Source of the DNA: Verrucomicrobiota bacterium
Lineage (GTDB): Bacteria; Verrucomicrobiota; Verrucomicrobiia; Verrucomicrobiales; DEV007
Assembly (NCBI GenBank): GCA_030625775.1
Contig: DAOUQC010000023.1
Span: forward strand, 1-54,893
Reading direction: 5' to 3'
DNA length: 54,893 nucleotides
Below the pieces are notes generated by a model that worked only from the letters and a program-made list of their open reading frames with translations, was not told the origin of the DNA and searched no databases. The translations under genes and the position numbers were made by a program. This document shows positions 19,680-28,572 of the stretch, in pieces. Every line of letters starts with the position of its first letter. Within the stretch, counting starts at the first letter, position 1.

Positions 19680-20219
19680 ATGAAAACCAAAACACTACTA
19701 ACAAGTCTTGCTGTGGGCCTCATGCTCAGCAGCTCCGCAATTGGCGGCCCCGTCAATTACCAGAACAACGCACCGGTTTCCGGTGCACTTTTTGGCCCCG
19801 AAACCAGCGTCAGTGCATTTGCCATGTATCTGAAGTCTGATCAGGAAGGTGTCAGCAAGTCATGGGGTGGAGGTGTCGGGATTGAACATTTTTTCTCCAG
19901 CTATTTTGGCGTGGCAGGTACTGCTGCCTGGGTGGAACCAGATAACAGTGATCTGTGGCACAACTATATTGCCGACGGAATTATCCGTGTTCCCATCGAA
20001 AGTTTGAGAATAGCTCCTTACGCTCTTGCTGGCTTGGGTGGAATCTACGGTGACGGCGAACTTAACCTGGTCGGCAGAGCAGGTGCGGGGGTCGATTTCC
20101 GAATCACAAAAGGCTTCGGCGTCTTCGGTGACTGGATTTACCACTTCCCTGAAGGTTCCACTGGAATCGCAGGTGAAAACTATGCGCTTACCCGGATTGG
20201 TCTGAAATTTGTATTCTAA
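19680..20219 (+). CDS. Small outer-membrane beta-barrel protein
   Basis: A 179-residue protein with a signal peptide (TLLTSLAVGLMLSSSAIG, cleaved before GPVNY). The remainder alternates Gly/aromatic-rich strands (SWGGGVGIEHFFSSYFGVAG, LAGLGGIYG) and ends in LKFVF, an outer-membrane barrel C-terminal signature with terminal Phe. It is probably an 8-stranded OmpA/OmpX-like barrel. It has its own promoter (19629-19657) and terminator (20247-20279), so it is a single-gene unit. Function is not assignable. Confidence 0.75.
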   Translation: MKTKTLLTSLAVGLMLSSSAIGGPVNYQNNAPVSGALFGPETSVSAFAMYLKSDQEGVSKSWGGGVGIEHFFSSYFGVAGTAAWVEPDNSDLWHNYIADGIIRVPIESLRIAPYALAGLGGIYGDGELNLVGRAGAGVDFRITKGFGVFGDWIYHFPEGSTGIAGENYALTRIGLKFVF

Positions 20220-20246
20220 GCAAGTTTCTAGTTTTTCAAAATTTCA

Positions 20247-20279
20247 AAAAGCCCGGTGCTGCAAGCATCGGGCTTTTTT
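20247..20279 (+). terminator. Rho-independent terminator
   Basis: The stem AAAAGCCCGGTGC pairs with GCATCGGGCTTTT (one G-T wobble) around a five-base loop and runs into six T residues. It lies about 28 bp after the barrel gene's stop codon. Confidence 0.9.
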
Positions 20280-20318
20280 GTTGCCCACCTTCCCATCTCG
20301 GCTTTAGGTTTTACCACT

Positions 20319-23309
20319 ATGGAAAACCCCCGCCGAATCCTCACCTCGATCTCTAGCCTATCCGCTCTGTGCTTATTGATTGTATCCCTTCCCGCCGCTG
20401 AAAAAAAAGCCGCTGCAACGGAAAAGCTCAATATCCCCTCCCTCCCGGCAACTCCCGCTGCAGAAGCACACAAAACATTCGAAACCATCGATGGATTCGA
20501 AATGCAACTGGTTGCCTCCGAGCCACAAATCCAGGAACCCATCGTTATCAAATACGATGAGAACGGCCTGCTGTTTGTCGCCGAGTATCTAAAATTCCCC
20601 TGGGACGGGAAAAAGGGTGGTGAAGTCAACGGTCGCATCCGTTTACTGCAGGACGTCGATGGCAACGGCCACTACGAAAAGAGCACCGTCTTCGCTGACG
20701 ATATCGCCTGGCCAACCGGCATCCAAGCTTGGAAGGGCGGCGTGTTTGTCGTCGCTTCCCCGGACTTGTGGTATTTCAAAGACACCAACGGGGACGGAGT
20801 CGCTGACGTTCGGAGAAAAGTCTACACCGGATTTGGATTCACTACCGAAGAAGGAACCGCCAACAATTTGATCTGGGGTTTGGATAATTGGATTTATGGA
20901 GCAGGCTCTGGATCAGGTGGGCAAATTCGACCAGCCGATGATCCACAAGCCAAGACTGTGGCCCTGGGTGGACGCGACTTTCGCTTCGATCCGATGAGCG
21001 AAAAATTCGAAGCCATCTCCGGCTCCGAGCAATTCGGCAATGCCTTCGACGATTGGAACAACCGCTTCCTTTGTCAGAATTCCAAGCCTGGTGTTCATGT
21101 CATTCTGCCAGCTCGCTATTTGGCAAGGAATCCTTACCTGCCCGTTTCCAAGGTAAGACAAAACATATGGGAAGGAGATAAGGTCTATCGCACCAGCCCA
21201 CCGGAACCCTGGCGCGAAGCACGCTCCAAATACCGCCGCTCCCTGGATCGCAAATGGGCGCCGTCTTATGTAGCTGATGATGTTTTCACCGCAGTGAGTG
21301 GTGTCACTGTTTATCGAGGTGCTGCTTATCCGAAGGAATTTCACGGCAACATTTTCTTCGGTGAAGTACAGAGCAACCTGATTCACCGGCGGGTGCTAAA
21401 ACCCAATGGAGTCAGCTTTGATTCCAAACGTGTGGACAAGGAGACTGAGATCGTGCGCTCGAGGGACAACTGGTTCCGCCCGACCAACCTGACCAACGCG
21501 CCGGATGGCACGCTTCACATCGCCGATATGTATCGTGAAATCATCGAAACCCCCACCTCGATGACTCCGGAAATTCTCGCGGCCATCGATCTGCAAAGTG
21601 GACACAAGCGTGGACGGATTTATCGTCTGGCTCCCAAAGGCTTCAAAGCACCCGCTCCACCGAAATTGGGTTCGTCCACCACAGTGGAACTGGTGAGGGC
21701 TCTCGAAAACCCCAATGGTTGGTGGCGTGACACCGCACAACGCCTAATCTACGAACGTCAGGACAAAGCCGCGATCGAACCGCTACGCGCTCTCGTGAAA
21801 AACAGCCAGCATGACACCGCACGCCTGCATGCGCTGCACTCCCTGGCCAGACTCAACGCGATTCAGGATGAGGAACTCCTCATCGGCCTAAGCGACCCTT
21901 CGGCTGGTGTCCGGGAACATGCCCTGCGGCTCGCGGAACAGTATCTGGAGAAGAACAAACAGGTGCGCAACAAAGCCATTACTCTCGCGAAGGATGACAA
22001 TGCACGCGTACGTTTTCAAGCCGCTTTCAGTCTCGGTGAAACCACCGACCCACGCGCAGCAGCCGCACTGGCCAGCATCGCCAGTCGTGATGCCGAAGAT
22101 TACTGGATGCGAACCGCCATTCTCAGCTCGTCCCTGAATCTCGCTACAGGAATGATCGAGCAATTACTCGCAGACAACAGTGACTTTGCGGTGAGCAAAA
22201 GTGGCCAGCAATTCCTGCGGGAGCTGAGCCAACTCGTCGGCAGTCGCAACCAGAAGGAAGAAGTCATGCGCATTCTCAAAGCAGCGGAAAATGGCCCTGC
22301 TGCAAAAGACCCGAAAATCCAGCGCACACTCGTTCTCGGACTCGGAGATGGACTGGTTCGTTCCCGCTCCAGTCTCACCCCCTATCTTGAACAATCCCCT
22401 GCTGCTGCAAAACTTCTGAGTGGCATGATCAGCAGCGCAATAAAAACCCTGCAGAAATCCTCGTCGTCTTCGGCTCAGCGCAAGCTGGCGATCAAAATGC
22501 TCGCCCATGCAAGTTTCGACGAAGCCAAAGATCCACTGACCACTCTGCTCAACCGAAGCCAGTCTCCCAGTGTGCAAATAGCCGCTCTCAATACTCTGAC
22601 GGGATTTGCTTCGGCAGACGTCGCCGGCCGGGTCGCTGCTGCCCTGCCCAATGTTTCCCCTTCGGTTAAAAACGAAGCCATCGAATCCCTGCTCGGCCGC
22701 AAGATCTGGATCGCCGCCCTGCTGAGCGCCGTCGCTGACAAAAAAATAAGTGCGGACAGCATCGACCCTTCTCGCCGCGCTTCCCTGATGAAACACAAGG
22801 ACGAAACCATTCGCAAACAGGCCAATGAACTCTTTGCCAGCAGTGTTCCGCATGCACGCGACAAGGTCATCGCTGCTTACCAACCCGCGCTGAAATTGAA
22901 AGGCAATGCGAAACACGGCCAAATCGTTACCGAACAAATCTGCATCGCCTGTCACAAAATCGACAAAAAGGGCAACGACGTCGGCCCCAATCTGGCCACC
23001 ATCCAAAACCGAACCCCCGCCGATCTGATGATTCACATCCTCGACCCCAATCGCGAAGTGCAAGCCAACTACACGCAATATATTGTCGAGCTCAATGATG
23101 GTCGCGCCGTTTCAGGTTTTATCGTCACCGAATCGCCCACCAGTATTACGCTGAAACGAACTGAAGGTGTTCAGGAAACCCTCCTGCGCCAGAACATCAA
23201 GGATATCACCAGCAACAGTCTGTCCCTGATGCCCGAAGGCTTGGAGCAAATCATCAACCAGCAACAGATGAGCGACATGCTGACCTATTTGCTGAGTTTG
23301 AAGAAATGA
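20319..23309 (+). CDS. PVC-type haem-binding dehydrogenase with HEAT-like repeats and cytochrome c domain
   Basis: A 996-residue exported protein. I chose ATG 20319 since it begins a signal peptide (LSALCLLIVSLPAAE); the frame upstream overlaps the terminator. Domain order is a beta-propeller membrane-bound dehydrogenase domain (FEMQLVASEPQIQEPI from about residue 65; GTLHIADMYRE near 405), then helical HEAT-like repeats (about 470-840). A cytochrome c CIACH motif follows near residue 875, with a C-terminal haem-binding segment (NDGRAVSGFIV). This is the architecture annotated as PVC-type haem-binding CxxCH protein. It probably passes electrons from oxidation of a sugar or alcohol in the periplasm. 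Confidence 0.9.
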   Translation: MENPRRILTSISSLSALCLLIVSLPAAEKKAAATEKLNIPSLPATPAAEAHKTFETIDGFEMQLVASEPQIQEPIVIKYDENGLLFVAEYLKFPWDGKKGGEVNGRIRLLQDVDGNGHYEKSTVFADDIAWPTGIQAWKGGVFVVASPDLWYFKDTNGDGVADVRRKVYTGFGFTTEEGTANNLIWGLDNWIYGAGSGSGGQIRPADDPQAKTVALGGRDFRFDPMSEKFEAISGSEQFGNAFDDWNNRFLCQNSKPGVHVILPARYLARNPYLPVSKVRQNIWEGDKVYRTSPPEPWREARSKYRRSLDRKWAPSYVADDVFTAVSGVTVYRGAAYPKEFHGNIFFGEVQSNLIHRRVLKPNGVSFDSKRVDKETEIVRSRDNWFRPTNLTNAPDGTLHIADMYREIIETPTSMTPEILAAIDLQSGHKRGRIYRLAPKGFKAPAPPKLGSSTTVELVRALENPNGWWRDTAQRLIYERQDKAAIEPLRALVKNSQHDTARLHALHSLARLNAIQDEELLIGLSDPSAGVREHALRLAEQYLEKNKQVRNKAITLAKDDNARVRFQAAFSLGETTDPRAAAALASIASRDAEDYWMRTAILSSSLNLATGMIEQLLADNSDFAVSKSGQQFLRELSQLVGSRNQKEEVMRILKAAENGPAAKDPKIQRTLVLGLGDGLVRSRSSLTPYLEQSPAAAKLLSGMISSAIKTLQKSSSSSAQRKLAIKMLAHASFDEAKDPLTTLLNRSQSPSVQIAALNTLTGFASADVAGRVAAALPNVSPSVKNEAIESLLGRKIWIAALLSAVADKKISADSIDPSRRASLMKHKDETIRKQANELFASSVPHARDKVIAAYQPALKLKGNAKHGQIVTEQICIACHKIDKKGNDVGPNLATIQNRTPADLMIHILDPNREVQANYTQYIVELNDGRAVSGFIVTESPTSITLKRTEGVQETLLRQNIKDITSNSLSLMPEGLEQIINQQQMSDMLTYLLSLKK

Positions 23310-23320
23310 GATTTGTTAAT

Positions 23321-23379
23321 GTGGGGTAGGTTTGCAACCTGCCATCCCCCAACAAGAACAGCTTGCAAAGCTGTTCCAC
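23321..23379. repeat. Head-to-head palindromic element (REP-like), copy 1
   Basis: Two units of about 23 bp face each other. The left one (23321-23343) reads GTGGGGTAGG, TTTGCAA, CCTGCC. The right one (23356-23379) read on the minus strand starts GTGGAACAGC, then TTTGCAA, then GCTGTTC. Each unit is itself a palindrome with compensated differences. It lies between convergent genes and may act as a bidirectional terminator. Confidence 0.65.
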
Positions 23380-23391
23380 AATTTTTTCTCT

Positions 23392-24288
23392 TCATTCACT
23401 ATTCACTATTCTTCTCATCATCCCCTCCGCCTGCGTGGCATAGCCTCCTCCAAACAGATTATAGTGATTGAGAATGTGGTAGAGATTGTAGAGTGTTTTA
23501 CGCTTTTCATAACCGCCATCCAGAGGCCAGGTGGAAGAGTAAGCCCCGTAAAATGCAGTTCCAAATCTACCAAATAATTCAGTGAAAGCGAGATCGGTTT
23601 CACGATCTCCAAAATAGACCGCGGGGTCAAACAGGACGGGCTCACCTTTCTCATCGAAGCCGGCATTACCTCCCCACAAATCACCATGAAGCAGGGAAGG
23701 TTGGGGATTGTAGTCTTCAAATAAACTTGGGATTTTACCCAGCAATTCCTGCGCTTGCAAAAAGCGATGCCCCTTTTGCTCAGCCAATTCGAACTGGCAT
23801 TTCAAACGATACTCGATGAAAAACTCTATCCAGTTATCACACCAGTCATTGATTTGCGGTGTCTCGCCGATGGTATTATCACGATGCCAGCCAAACTTCC
23901 CCCCGGTCGATGTCACCCGATGCATGGCTGCCAGTTGAGTGCCCATTTCTCTTTGTGCTTCAGCATCCCCACGCGACGACAATTCAATATACGGCAAACA
24001 AAAAAACGCAAATCCTCCGACCGTTCCAATCCCAATCGGCTCCGGAACACGAATGGTTTCACTTTGTGCGATCTCCGACAAACCCGCCGATTCCGCTTCG
24101 AACATCGATATCGCCGAAGCCTGGTTAACCTTCACAAATACCCGCGCCGCATCATCGCCCCTCTTCGACAAACAGTAAGCATCGTTGATACATCCCCCCG
24201 CCACCGTCCTGACTTCCGCCCCATCGAAATCGATCCCCTCCTTCTCCCTTACGAGTTCAATGATCGCCTGGCGAACTTCACTTCTCAC
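23392..24288 (-). CDS. Fructosamine kinase-family protein (ketosamine 3-kinase)
   Basis: A 298-residue protein of the fructosamine/ribulosamine kinase family (aminoglycoside phosphotransferase fold). Family marks are VAGGCINDAYCL near the nucleotide loop, RVFVKVN with the ATP-binding Lys, the catalytic LLHGDLWGGNAGF and the metal-binding DPAVYFGDRETDLAFTELFG. These kinases phosphorylate sugars attached to protein amino groups, so that the adduct falls off. It is the last gene of a tight operon, 3 bp after the low-molecular-weight phosphatase. That pairing supports a protein-repair (deglycation) role. Confidence 0.88.
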   Translation of the reverse strand: MRSEVRQAIIELVREKEGIDFDGAEVRTVAGGCINDAYCLSKRGDDAARVFVKVNQASAISMFEAESAGLSEIAQSETIRVPEPIGIGTVGGFAFFCLPYIELSSRGDAEAQREMGTQLAAMHRVTSTGGKFGWHRDNTIGETPQINDWCDNWIEFFIEYRLKCQFELAEQKGHRFLQAQELLGKIPSLFEDYNPQPSLLHGDLWGGNAGFDEKGEPVLFDPAVYFGDRETDLAFTELFGRFGTAFYGAYSSTWPLDGGYEKRKTLYNLYHILNHYNLFGGGYATQAEGMMRRIVNSE

Positions 24289-24291
24289 TCT

Positions 24292-24777
24292 TCACCTTTC
24301 ACTACTCCTATACCATTTCACAATTCCCTGGCAGCCATCCTCGATCAGGTCGAGCACTTTCTCAAAACCTTCTGACCCACCATAATACGGATCGGGCACC
24401 ACTTGATCATCGAAGGCCTCGCAAAACTCGCAGAACAAATTCACATCTGCCTTCACTCCCTCACGATCTCCTTTCATCGCCAGCACCTCGGACTGATTGT
24501 CGAAGTCCATCACCAGAATCAAATCAAAAGTCTCAAAGTCTTCGAGCTCTATCCCTCGCGCCCTGCCATTCATCACATAACCCCGGCTCATCGCTGCTTC
24601 CATCATCCGCGAGTCCGGTCGATTGCCCGCGTGCATGTGAAGCGTGCCGGCAGAATCTACTTCAATCGCATCACTCAAGCTCTCTTGTTCGATCACCGCT
24701 CGCATGACGTTTTCCGCTGTTGGTGAACGACAAATATTTCCCCAGCAGACAAACAAAATTTTAAATTTGTCCTTCAT
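24292..24777 (-). CDS. Low-molecular-weight protein tyrosine phosphatase family
   Basis: A 161-residue protein, typical LMW-PTP length. The N-terminal P-loop is FVCWGNICRSPTAE, giving the C(X)5R(S/T) signature, and the general-acid loop is VPDPYYGG. Its start codon overlaps the stop of nadE by one base (TGATG). Family members dephosphorylate tyrosine residues. Some also act on ribulosamine 5-phosphates, which would supply substrate to the fructosamine-kinase homologue encoded immediately downstream. The alternative, control of exopolysaccharide tyrosine kinases, is less supported because no such kinase is seen here. Confidence 0.9.
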   Translation of the reverse strand: MKDKFKILFVCWGNICRSPTAENVMRAVIEQESLSDAIEVDSAGTLHMHAGNRPDSRMMEAAMSRGYVMNGRARGIELEDFETFDLILVMDFDNQSEVLAMKGDREGVKADVNLFCEFCEAFDDQVVPDPYYGGSEGFEKVLDLIEDGCQGIVKWYRSSER

Positions 24778-26414
24778 CAGGATTTTCCACGATAGCGCTG
24801 CGCAATCGGATAACGGCGCCCCATTCCGAAAGCCTTGCTACTGACCCGAATGCCAGGAGCCGCCTGAAAGCGCTTCCACTCATTGATATCCACCGCACGA
24901 GCCACCCACTTGACGACCTCCTCCTCATACCCCTCGGCGATGATCTCGGCCACACTGAGTTGCATTTCCACATAGCCCTCCAGAATGCCGTCCAGAATTT
25001 CATACTCCGGCAAGGAATCCTGATCCTTCTGATCCGGTCGCAGCTCGGCACTCGGCGCTTTGTTAATAGTATTCCAGGGAATTACTTCCCCATCCCGATT
25101 GAGCCAACGGCACAATTCAAAAACGATGGTCTTGGGCAAATCACTGATCACCGCCAAGCCGCCACACATATCCCCGTAAATCGTACAGTATCCGACCGCC
25201 AACTCACTCTTGTTTCCAGTGGTCAGCAACAGCTTACCCATCTTGTTCGAAATCGACATCAGCATCAGGCCGCGAATACGCGCCTGCATGTTCTCCTCGG
25301 TCACATCTTCCGGACGATCACCAAACACAGGGCTCATTTCGTTTTTCAAAGCCTCGAACACTTTTTTAATCGGAATCTGCTGACATTCAATCCCTAGAAA
25401 TTCAGCCAGAGCGACTGAATCATCCACACTGCCTTCGGATGAAAACTGACTCGGCATGGTCACCCCCAATACATTCTCCGGCCCGATCGCCTGAGCTGCA
25501 ATCGCCGCCACCAGAGCGGAATCAATTCCTCCACTCAAACCGATCACTGCTTTTTTGAAGCCGCATTTCCTCATGTAGTCCCTCACCCCGAGAACCAGGG
25601 CATCCGACACTTCAGCCATTGGCGACGGCCAGTCTTCCACATCACCCTTGCCGCCATCCAAATCGACAACTTCCACCGCTTCCTCAAAACCCGGTAACCG
25701 ATGCAAGACCTTCCCATCTTTCCCAATCACTGCCGAATGCCCGTCAAAAACCAACTGGTCATTTCCTCCAACCGCGTTGGCATATACGATCGGCACACCC
25801 AGATCGCGGCACAAATTGTCCATCATCTCTTCCCTCACAACAGGCTTGCCCTGATGGTAGGGAGACGCACTCAAATTCAAAATGAGATCAGCTCCTTTTT
25901 CAACCAATGCTTTGGGAGGGTTTTTTACATACAACTTGGACGGCAAATAATCCTCGCTCCAAATATCTTCACAGATCGTAATGCCTACTTGCTTGCCTGC
26001 GATTTCAATTGGCTCAACCTCACAACCCGGTTGAAAATAACGCGCCTCATCAAAAACATCGTAAGTCGGCAACAAACATTTCATCACCACCTGTTGCACC
26101 TCGCCATCCTGCAAAACCGCTGCCGCATTCACAAACGGGGCTCCTGCTTCCTCTTTGGAAAAATCGACAAAACCGGTGATCAAAGGCACGCTGCCTGTTT
26201 CTTTCGCAAGGTTTTGCAAAGCCTCCAGATTCCCCTCCACAAAACCCGAGCGATAAACCATGTCCCGCGGCGGATAACCAGGAATCGCCAGCTCGGGTGT
26301 GACCACCACATCAGCACCACCCTCCACACATTTGCGATAGGCGTTGAGCAAACGCTCCACATTGCCGGAAAAATCTCCAATCGTAGGATTGATCTGTCCG
26401 ATGCCAATCTTCAT
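24777..26414 (-). CDS. nadE: Glutamine-dependent NAD+ synthetase
   Basis: A 545-residue two-domain enzyme. The N-terminal nitrilase-like glutaminase domain has the Glu in TPELAIPGYPPRD, Lys in KCLLPTYDVFDE and nucleophile Cys in GITICEDIW. The C-terminal synthetase domain has the PP-loop GLSGGIDSALVAA (about 290) and TGNKSELAVGYCT. It makes NAD+ from deamido-NAD+ with ammonia channelled from glutamine. Start ATG 26412-26414 (KIGIGQINPTIGDFSGN) overlaps the upstream stop by one base, supporting this start over a longer frame. It is in the operon 23392-28337. Confidence 0.95.
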   Translation of the reverse strand: MKIGIGQINPTIGDFSGNVERLLNAYRKCVEGGADVVVTPELAIPGYPPRDMVYRSGFVEGNLEALQNLAKETGSVPLITGFVDFSKEEAGAPFVNAAAVLQDGEVQQVVMKCLLPTYDVFDEARYFQPGCEVEPIEIAGKQVGITICEDIWSEDYLPSKLYVKNPPKALVEKGADLILNLSASPYHQGKPVVREEMMDNLCRDLGVPIVYANAVGGNDQLVFDGHSAVIGKDGKVLHRLPGFEEAVEVVDLDGGKGDVEDWPSPMAEVSDALVLGVRDYMRKCGFKKAVIGLSGGIDSALVAAIAAQAIGPENVLGVTMPSQFSSEGSVDDSVALAEFLGIECQQIPIKKVFEALKNEMSPVFGDRPEDVTEENMQARIRGLMLMSISNKMGKLLLTTGNKSELAVGYCTIYGDMCGGLAVISDLPKTIVFELCRWLNRDGEVIPWNTINKAPSAELRPDQKDQDSLPEYEILDGILEGYVEMQLSVAEIIAEGYEEEVVKWVARAVDINEWKRFQAAPGIRVSSKAFGMGRRYPIAQRYRGKS

Positions 26415-27136
26415 CACCCCTGATTCAAAGTCTCGACCACTTCCGGGTCGCGCACATCCGCCCAATCCCCGGTCAACTCAACCGCTTTCACTTTCATCCC
26501 TTCTTCAACCATCGCCGCAATGGCATCAGTCAATTCGTATTCACCACGCGGAGATTTCTCAAGCTTCGCTGTGTATTCAAAAATGCGCGCGCTGAACGAA
26601 TAAATCCCTGCGTTGTAATACGGACTCGTTGGCTCACCCGGACCCGGCTTTTCGATCAAACCCGTCAGCCAGCCGTTCTCATCAATAAACACCGCCCCCC
26701 CTTTCGACACGTCCTCATTGATCTTCACAGAGATCTTGCCATCCACACCCGTAAACTCGACCAAGTCGGCATAACTTTCAGCCGGCACCAGAATATCTCC
26801 GTAACTCAAGACAAAAGGATCACTGTCCGAAAAATCGATCGCCAGATCCACCACCCGCCCAGTGCCATCCTGCACTTCCTGGGTCACATAGGATATCGTA
26901 CAGCCAAATGCCTCTCCGTCACCAAAATAATCGCGAATCACTTCCGGACGATATCCCACCACAATGAGAATTTTTTGCACTCCGTTTTCGACCAGTCCAC
27001 GCACAATGGTTTCCAAAATCGGACTGCCATGTACTTTGATCATCGGCTTCGGAAGATCTTCCGTCAGCCCCTTCATCCGTGTGCCACGACCAGCCGCAAG
27101 GATCACAGCTTTAGTAATTTTCACTTCATCACTCAT
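26414..27136 (-). CDS. Sugar-phosphate/choline-phosphate nucleotidyltransferase
   Basis: A 240-residue NTP-transferase. The signature loop is VILAAGRGTRMKGLTEDLPKPM, split here as AAGRGTRM plus LPKPMI. Metal and substrate features are FVLSYGDILV, LIEKPG and SPYYNAGIYSF, with ELTDAIAAMVEEG at the C-terminus. Size matches MurU, HddC or LicC-type enzymes that activate a sugar-1-phosphate or phosphocholine with UTP, GTP or CTP. The substrate cannot be fixed from motifs. It starts 13 bp after the aminotransferase stop and overlaps nadE by one base. Confidence 0.88.
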   Translation of the reverse strand: MSDEVKITKAVILAAGRGTRMKGLTEDLPKPMIKVHGSPILETIVRGLVENGVQKILIVVGYRPEVIRDYFGDGEAFGCTISYVTQEVQDGTGRVVDLAIDFSDSDPFVLSYGDILVPAESYADLVEFTGVDGKISVKINEDVSKGGAVFIDENGWLTGLIEKPGPGEPTSPYYNAGIYSFSARIFEYTAKLEKSPRGEYELTDAIAAMVEEGMKVKAVELTGDWADVRDPEVVETLNQG

Positions 27137-27149
27137 CTCAAAAAATATG

Positions 27150-28337
27150 CTATCTCAATCTTTCAACAAAATCCCCCATACGCTCGAGCGCAACTTCAAG
27201 CTTGTCTATTGCCGTTGCGTAACAGCAACGCACAAAGCCCTCTCCCGCTTCACCAAATGCACTGCCCGGCACCGCCGCCACATTCTCCTGCTCCAGAAAT
27301 TTAAAAGCAAATTCACTGCTGCTGAGACCGAACTCCCGCACATCGGGAAACATATAAAATGCTCCTCCCGGGGAAAAACACGGCACTCCGATCTTCTCAA
27401 ATCGATTAAGCATGAGATTACGCCGCATCGCATAGGACTGACGCATTTCTTCAACTGGCCCCGCCCCATTCTGCAGAGCTTCGACCGCAGCTGCTTGACT
27501 GGTAATCGGCGCACACAGCATCGCATACTGATGAATCTTCATCATCGCCTCGGTCAAAATCGGCGGTGCACAAGCATAACCCAGACGAAAGCCCGTCATC
27601 GCAAAAGCCTTGGAAAAACCGTGCAGCAAAATGGTGCGCTCCTTCATGCCCGGCAGGCTGGCAATTGAAACATGCTCGCCTCGCTGCATGCCCTCATCGT
27701 CTCCATAGGTCAGCTCGCTGTAAATTTCATCGCTGATGACGATGAGGTTATGTTTGATCGCAAGAGCCGCGATTTTCTCCAACTCCTCCACCGGCTCGAC
27801 CGCACCAGTGGGATTGGTTGGAAAATTAATCACCAGAATCTTGGTTTTGTCAGTGATATGCTTTTCCACATCGTCAGCCATCAAGGCGAACTTGTCCTCA
27901 GCCTTGGTTTCAATGGCTATACCCACCCCACGCGCCATCACGATACCCGGGTGATAGGACACATAACAAGGCTGGTGAAAAATCACCTCGTCTCCGGGAT
28001 TCAATAGCGCGCGAAAAGCCAGGTCCAACGCCTCTGACACCCCAACCGTTACCAGAATCTCATCATCCGGTGAATACTGCACATCGAACTGGTCTTCCAC
28101 GTAATTTGAAATCTCACGCCGCAGAGTCATCAATCCAAAATTGGATGTGTAAGAAGTTTCGCCTTTCTCCAGCGAATAGATCGCCGCCTCACGGATATGC
28201 CAGGGCGTCGAATAATCAGGCTCGCCCACTCCCAGCGAAATCACATCATCACGTCCTTGCACCAGCTCAAAAAAATCACGTATCCCGGATCGCGGGATCG
28301 CACGCAAATGCTCAGCTATAGAATTTTCGAGATTCAT
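27150..28337 (-). CDS. PLP-dependent class I/II aminotransferase
   Basis: A 395-residue fold-type I aminotransferase. Motifs are VISLGVGEPDYSTP, a TSNFGLMTLR segment, NFPTNPTGAV, SDEIYSELTYG and the PLP-lysine motif HGFSKAFAMTGFRLGY. It resembles aspartate or alanine aminotransferases of the subgroup near MalY/PatA-like proteins. Amino donor and acceptor are not identifiable. It is first in the operon, with an Lrp/AsnC regulator gene about 235 bp upstream on the same strand, which fits amino-acid-responsive control. Confidence 0.9.
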   Translation of the reverse strand: MNLENSIAEHLRAIPRSGIRDFFELVQGRDDVISLGVGEPDYSTPWHIREAAIYSLEKGETSYTSNFGLMTLRREISNYVEDQFDVQYSPDDEILVTVGVSEALDLAFRALLNPGDEVIFHQPCYVSYHPGIVMARGVGIAIETKAEDKFALMADDVEKHITDKTKILVINFPTNPTGAVEPVEELEKIAALAIKHNLIVISDEIYSELTYGDDEGMQRGEHVSIASLPGMKERTILLHGFSKAFAMTGFRLGYACAPPILTEAMMKIHQYAMLCAPITSQAAAVEALQNGAGPVEEMRQSYAMRRNLMLNRFEKIGVPCFSPGGAFYMFPDVREFGLSSSEFAFKFLEQENVAAVPGSAFGEAGEGFVRCCYATAIDKLEVALERMGDFVERLR

Positions 28338-28380
28338 AAAAATTTACTTCTTTTCCCAACTACAAAGAGTTTTTTATCAA

Positions 28381-28513
28381 CCACGGAAAGCACATAAATT
28401 CACGGAAAAAGCTTTTAGGTTTTACACTTCACTTTTTATTAAACACTCAAAAAATCCGTGTATCACCATCATAGCTCACATTAATAGTATTCCCATTCAG
28501 TGCTTTTCCGTGT
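28381..28513. repeat. Cluster of CACGGA inverted repeats
   Basis: CCACGGAAAGCAC (28381-28393) and CACGGAAAAAGC (28401-28412) face TCCGTG near 28456 and GTGCTTTTCCGTGT (28500-28513). The outer arms pair almost perfectly apart from one extra A. This occupies most of the spacer between the Lrp gene and the aminotransferase gene and could fold when transcribed. Confidence 0.6.
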
Positions 28514-28572
28514 CTTTTGACTCCGTCTATCTCCGCTTCGCTCCGGTTGTGGTTAAATCCCCCTGTATATTA

